In this document: positions 60,870-64,000 of the stretch, one piece after another
Numbering within the stretch: the stretch's first letter is position 1
Layout: every line of letters starts with the position of its first letter
NCBI RefSeq assembly: GCF_013618475.1
Contig: NZ_JABJVN010000007.1
Coordinates: 1-64,000, forward strand
Reading direction: 5' to 3'
Length of the DNA stretch: 64,000 bases
DNA from: Saccharibacillus deserti
Lineage (GTDB): Bacteria; Bacillota; Bacilli; Paenibacillales; Paenibacillaceae
Translations under genes and position numbers: made by a program
Notes under the pieces: model-generated
Databases searched by the model: none
Told to the model about the DNA's origin: nothing
What the model saw: only the letters and a program-made list of their open reading frames with translations

Positions 60870-62492
60870 TTGTCGAAAAAGGAATCGTTTATCAAAGGGA
60901 CGCTTATTCTGGCGGCGGCCGCGCTCGTCGCCCGGGTGCTGGGTCTCGTTCAGCGTATTCCGCTGGAACACATGCTCGGACCCGTCGGCAACGCGTCGTT
61001 TACCGTCGCCAATACGCTTTATCTGATGCTGCTCACGGTAGCGACGGCGGGCATTCCGAGCACGCTGAGCAAGATGATCTCGGAGCGCTACGCGCTCGAT
61101 CGGCCGCAGGAAGCGGGACGCATCTATTACGCGGCGCTGCTGTTCTCCGGCATGATGGGCGTTGTCATCACGCTGCTGCTGTATATCTTTGCGCCGTGGT
61201 ATACGGCACTCATCAAACTGCCGGAAGCTACCCCGGCCATCCGGGCGCTTGCGCCGGCCCTGATTCTGTTCCCGACCATCGCCATGATGCGGGGCTACTT
61301 CCAGGGCCGCAACATGATGGCGGTCGGCGGCGTTTCGCAGATCATCGAACAGGTCGCCCGCGTCTTCACGGCGATTCTGCTCGCTTACATCCTGCTGCAG
61401 ATGGGCAAGCCCGGCGAAACGATCGCCGCGGGCGCCACATTCGGCGGCGTGCTGGGCAGTCTGGGCGCTTTTGCGATCATGCTGTTCGCTTCGGTGAAGC
61501 TGTCGAAGAACGAACGCAAGAAAGGCCGCAAGCTGATTAATCGTCACGATCAAACGATTCCGCTCGGCCAGATTTACGGAGATATTTTCAAACTGTCGGT
61601 TCCGATCGTGCTGACGGCGCTCGCCGTACCGGCAATCAACTTTATCGACACAACCATCATCAAGCCGCTGCTGATCGGACAGATCGGCGACGCGATGGCA
61701 ACCATGCAGCTCGGTATTCTCGGCAGCCGCGCGCAGAGTGTCGCCGGTATTCCGCCTATTCTTGCGATCGCGCTCAGCACGTCGCTCATTCCGATTATCT
61801 CGGCGGCTTTTGCCCGCAAGGACACGCAGCATCTGCAGCAGCAGGTGACGCTTGCCATGCGCGTCGCAACGCTGACGGGGATGCCGATCGTGCTGGCGCT
61901 CGGCTGCGCCGCGTATTCGGTCAACGGCCTTCTGTTCAGTACGCTGGACGGAGCGGGTATTATCGCCGTGCTGACGATCGGTACCATTTTCCAGATTACG
62001 ATGATGGTCAGCAACTCGATGCTGCTGGGCATGAATCTGGCCCGCCGCTCGATGGTGCACGTGGCGATCGGTCTGGTCGTGAAGCTGGCCGGCAGTTTTG
62101 CGTTGGCTCCGCTGCTCGGGAATTACGGGATTTACGGCATCATCGGCATGACCGGGGTCTGCTTCCTCGTAATCACGCTGCTCAACCTGCATACCCTGCG
62201 CAAGATCGTCCCGTTCTCGGTACTGGGCAGCCGCTGGCCGGCATTTATCGCGACCTGCATGATTATCGCCGCGGCCAGTTTCGGCCTCAGCGAGCTGGGC
62301 AGCTGGATGACCGCGTTTATGCATCCGCGTCTTGCTTTCTTCCTGGCCTGCTGCGCGGTAGGCGTAATCGTACCGTCGATTTATCTTGTCCTGCTGGTCG
62401 TCCTGCGGGTGATCCGCCGCGACGAGCTGGGTTCGTATCCGCGTCCGCTGCAAAAGGCGCTGCGTCCCCTGATGCGTCTGCAGCGCGGTTGA
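60870..62492 (+). CDS. MATE/MurJ-type lipid II flippase (YtgP/SpoVB-like)
   Basis: A 540-residue membrane protein with about 14 segments, of the MVF/polysaccharide-transporter superfamily. Typical features are the N-terminal KGTLILAAAALVARVLG, the arginine in QRIPLE, GIPSTLSKMISERYA, the YFQGRNMM loop and the later GIPPILAIALSTSLIP. It is closest in layout to B. subtilis YtgP (a MurJ) and its SpoVB relatives; which branch cannot be decided here. The TTG at 60870 follows AAGAAGGGAATAGG. Confidence 0.86.
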   Translation: MSKKESFIKGTLILAAAALVARVLGLVQRIPLEHMLGPVGNASFTVANTLYLMLLTVATAGIPSTLSKMISERYALDRPQEAGRIYYAALLFSGMMGVVITLLLYIFAPWYTALIKLPEATPAIRALAPALILFPTIAMMRGYFQGRNMMAVGGVSQIIEQVARVFTAILLAYILLQMGKPGETIAAGATFGGVLGSLGAFAIMLFASVKLSKNERKKGRKLINRHDQTIPLGQIYGDIFKLSVPIVLTALAVPAINFIDTTIIKPLLIGQIGDAMATMQLGILGSRAQSVAGIPPILAIALSTSLIPIISAAFARKDTQHLQQQVTLAMRVATLTGMPIVLALGCAAYSVNGLLFSTLDGAGIIAVLTIGTIFQITMMVSNSMLLGMNLARRSMVHVAIGLVVKLAGSFALAPLLGNYGIYGIIGMTGVCFLVITLLNLHTLRKIVPFSVLGSRWPAFIATCMIIAAASFGLSELGSWMTAFMHPRLAFFLACCAVGVIVPSIYLVLLVVLRVIRRDELGSYPRPLQKALRPLMRLQRG

Positions 62493-62513
62493 TCGCTTTT
62501 GATATTGAGCCTG

Positions 62514-62540
62514 GACCTTCCTTGAGGAAGGTCTTTTTTT
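62514..62540 (+). terminator. Terminator after the flippase gene
   Basis: GACCTTCC and GGAAGGTC form an 8-bp stem with the tetraloop TTGA, followed by T7. Confidence 0.92.
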
Positions 62541-62605
62541 GTGTTTTTTACCGGGTTGTTCGAAGCGGACGGCCATCAAACGGCCGTATCGCAGAACCCA
62601 TCGTC

Positions 62606-62632
62606 TACACTTTACGGTAGAAAAACCGATAT
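62606..62632 (+). promoter_or_regulatory. SigD-type promoter of the chemotaxis receptor
   Basis: TACA (62606-62609), 15 bases, ACCGATAT (62625-62632). This matches the flagellar sigma consensus TAAA-N15-GCCGATAT at 3 of 4 and 7 of 8 positions. The downstream gene is a chemotaxis receptor, a standard SigD target. Confidence 0.7.
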
Positions 62633-62724
62633 AGAGAGGTCTGGGCAGAATCGGAAAGTGAATCAATAACCGCTGTATTGCGGCAAAAAAGATACTCGGA
62701 TTATCCGAAGGATGGAGAGAAAAA

Positions 62725-64000
62725 ATGGTCACTTTGAAAACGAAAGTTCTGCTGGTTGTCGTTGCAGTCTGCGTGCTGATCTCCGTGCCGCTCGCTTCGG
62801 TCTCACTGTTTCATATCAAAAAAGAAGCGACGGAAGGAGTCCAATCCGAGATACAGGGGACGGTACGCCAGGCGGCTTCCGAAGTGAATGGATGGATTAC
62901 CGCCCAATCCAAAGTCGTCGAGACGCTGGGTAAGGTGCTGCAGGATACCGTTCCTTTGAAAGAGATCCGTCTGGAGCATCTGCAGGCGTATCAATTGGAT
63001 AGCAACAAAGAAGATATCGCGACCCTGTACTTCGGATTGGAAGACGGTACCTACCTGGACGGCGCCGGCTTCAAACCCGATGCTTCCTTCGATGCCCGCA
63101 AACGTCCCTGGTACGAAGCCGCCAAAGCGTCCAATGCCCTGGCCGTCAGCGATGCTTATGTAACCCAGGCCGGCATCCAGTCGATCTATATTGCCCTGCC
63201 GCTGCAAAATGCTTCAGGGGCTTTCGCAGGCGCAATCTCGGAGAACATCGCGCTGACTTCGATCAGAGACGAAGTGGATGCACTCAAAACGGACGACTCG
63301 TTCACGTTCCTGCTCGACAAAAGCGGAGCGGTGCTCGCCCATCCCGACGAAGAGCTGCTGAATACGCCGCTTGGCGACCAGCCCGATTACGAAAAGATTT
63401 TCGACACGATGACAAGTGGAGAAAGCGCAATGGCCGAATACACGTACAAAGGCGATACGCAGCTGCTGTATTATGAAAAGCTGCCGGAGACCGGCTGGAT
63501 CGTGGCGACATCCGTATCCAAAACTTCGGCGTTCGCCGAATACAACCGTCTGCAAAACTTCTTCCTGATCTTTACCGTCGGCCTGCTGCTCGTATTGGCC
63601 GCGCTTGCGTATCTGCTCGCTTATCGGACGATCCGGCCGCTGATTGCTATGAAGGACAGCGCTTCGAAGCTGGCTTCGGGCGATGTGACGGTACGGGTTC
63701 CGATAAAAGGCAAAGACGAAATCGCCCAACTGGGGGCTTCGTTCAACGAAATGTCGTCCTCGCTGAACGGTTTGATTCTGCAGGTCGACCAGTCGGCGCG
63801 CCAAGTGCTGGAATCTTCGCGGGCCATGTCCCAGGACGCATCGGGCAGCAATGACATTGCTAGCCAGATCTCGATGGTGATCGGAGAGATCGCGCGCGGG
63901 GCGACGGATCAGGCGGAATCGATCCAATCGGGGGCCGAACGGGTCTCCGATATGAACGAGACGATTCGGCAAATCTACAAACAAACGGATCGTGCACGTT
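62725..64000 (+). CDS. Methyl-accepting chemotaxis protein (truncated by window end)
   Basis: The visible 425 residues are the N-terminal two thirds of a receptor. A first membrane segment (about 7-28) is followed by an extracellular dCache sensor (about 35-275, with RKRPWYEAA and LLDKSGAVLAHPDEEL), a second membrane segment (about 278-298), a HAMP domain (IRPLIAMKDSASKLASGDVTVR onward, about 299-350) and the start of the signalling coiled coil. GGAGAG precedes the ATG. The gene runs off the right edge. The dCache domain of this type often binds amino acids or related ligands; the ligand is unknown. Confidence 0.93.
   Translation, partial: MVTLKTKVLLVVVAVCVLISVPLASVSLFHIKKEATEGVQSEIQGTVRQAASEVNGWITAQSKVVETLGKVLQDTVPLKEIRLEHLQAYQLDSNKEDIATLYFGLEDGTYLDGAGFKPDASFDARKRPWYEAAKASNALAVSDAYVTQAGIQSIYIALPLQNASGAFAGAISENIALTSIRDEVDALKTDDSFTFLLDKSGAVLAHPDEELLNTPLGDQPDYEKIFDTMTSGESAMAEYTYKGDTQLLYYEKLPETGWIVATSVSKTSAFAEYNRLQNFFLIFTVGLLLVLAALAYLLAYRTIRPLIAMKDSASKLASGDVTVRVPIKGKDEIAQLGASFNEMSSSLNGLILQVDQSARQVLESSRAMSQDASGSNDIASQISMVIGEIARGATDQAESIQSGAERVSDMNETIRQIYKQTDRAR

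Overview
The window (about 55-57% G+C by eye) looks like a chromosome segment of a Gram-positive Firmicute of the Paenibacillaceae. The reasons are consensus sigma-A promoters and strong AGGAGG-type ribosome sites, a tryptophanyl T-box leader, a CcpA-type cre, an MntR box, a LiaIHFSR-like stress operon, YutD/YycC/DUF2225/YtgP-type proteins and LplB/YtcP-type sugar ABC transporters with AraC regulators. A plant-associated genus such as Saccharibacillus or Paenibacillus fits the pectin/hexuronate and sugar-oxidoreductase content, but the genus is inference. No insertion sequence, prophage, plasmid or CRISPR array is visible.

Layout. 1-1620: sixteen tRNA genes closed by a terminator, with an internal promoter. 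1658-10021: a sugar-acid region with a GntR regulator, mannonate dehydratase, SDR fructuronate reductase, an AraC regulator, and a run of three Gfo/Idh/MocA oxidoreductases around one sugar isomerase. 10166-12997: MprF on the minus strand. 13392-18387: an enlarged Lia/Psp envelope-stress operon (LiaI-like, two PspA paralogues, PspC, LiaF-like, sensor kinase, response regulator). 18636-25795: a secreted beta-helix/CBM9 protein under a cre site, zwf, prfC, a Ktr/Trk regulatory subunit and an SpoU methyltransferase.

25897-29723: a second sugar module (two isomerases and an oxidoreductase) opposite an AraC gene. 29914-33408: YutD family, NAD kinase, a 31-residue membrane ORF, truncated haemoglobin, DUF2225. 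33726-40651: AraC regulator, ABC sugar importer, BadF-type sugar kinase and GH4 phospho-glycosidase, a PTS-independent glycoside pathway. 40652-41165: no gene, but two hairpins and a large nested inverted repeat. 41166-47444: YycC plus a Cys-rich partner, an M3 oligopeptidase, a conserved hypothetical, the trpS T-box and trpS, and ctaB. 47635-54123: a toprim protein, then an envelope cluster (membrane protein, CvpA-like/transglutaminase fusion, two tandem class B penicillin-binding proteins). 54387-58060: MntR-boxed manganese ABC transporter. 58220-64000: another oxidoreductase, a HAD phosphatase, DUF456, a YtgP/MurJ-type flippase and a truncated chemotaxis receptor behind a SigD-like promoter.

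The most unusual signals are three 46-bp tandem hairpin repeats inside the trpS T-box leader, the 148-nt nested inverted repeat at 40981-41128, the kinase-coupled GH4 cluster without PTS, and the transglutaminase/tandem PBP cluster.
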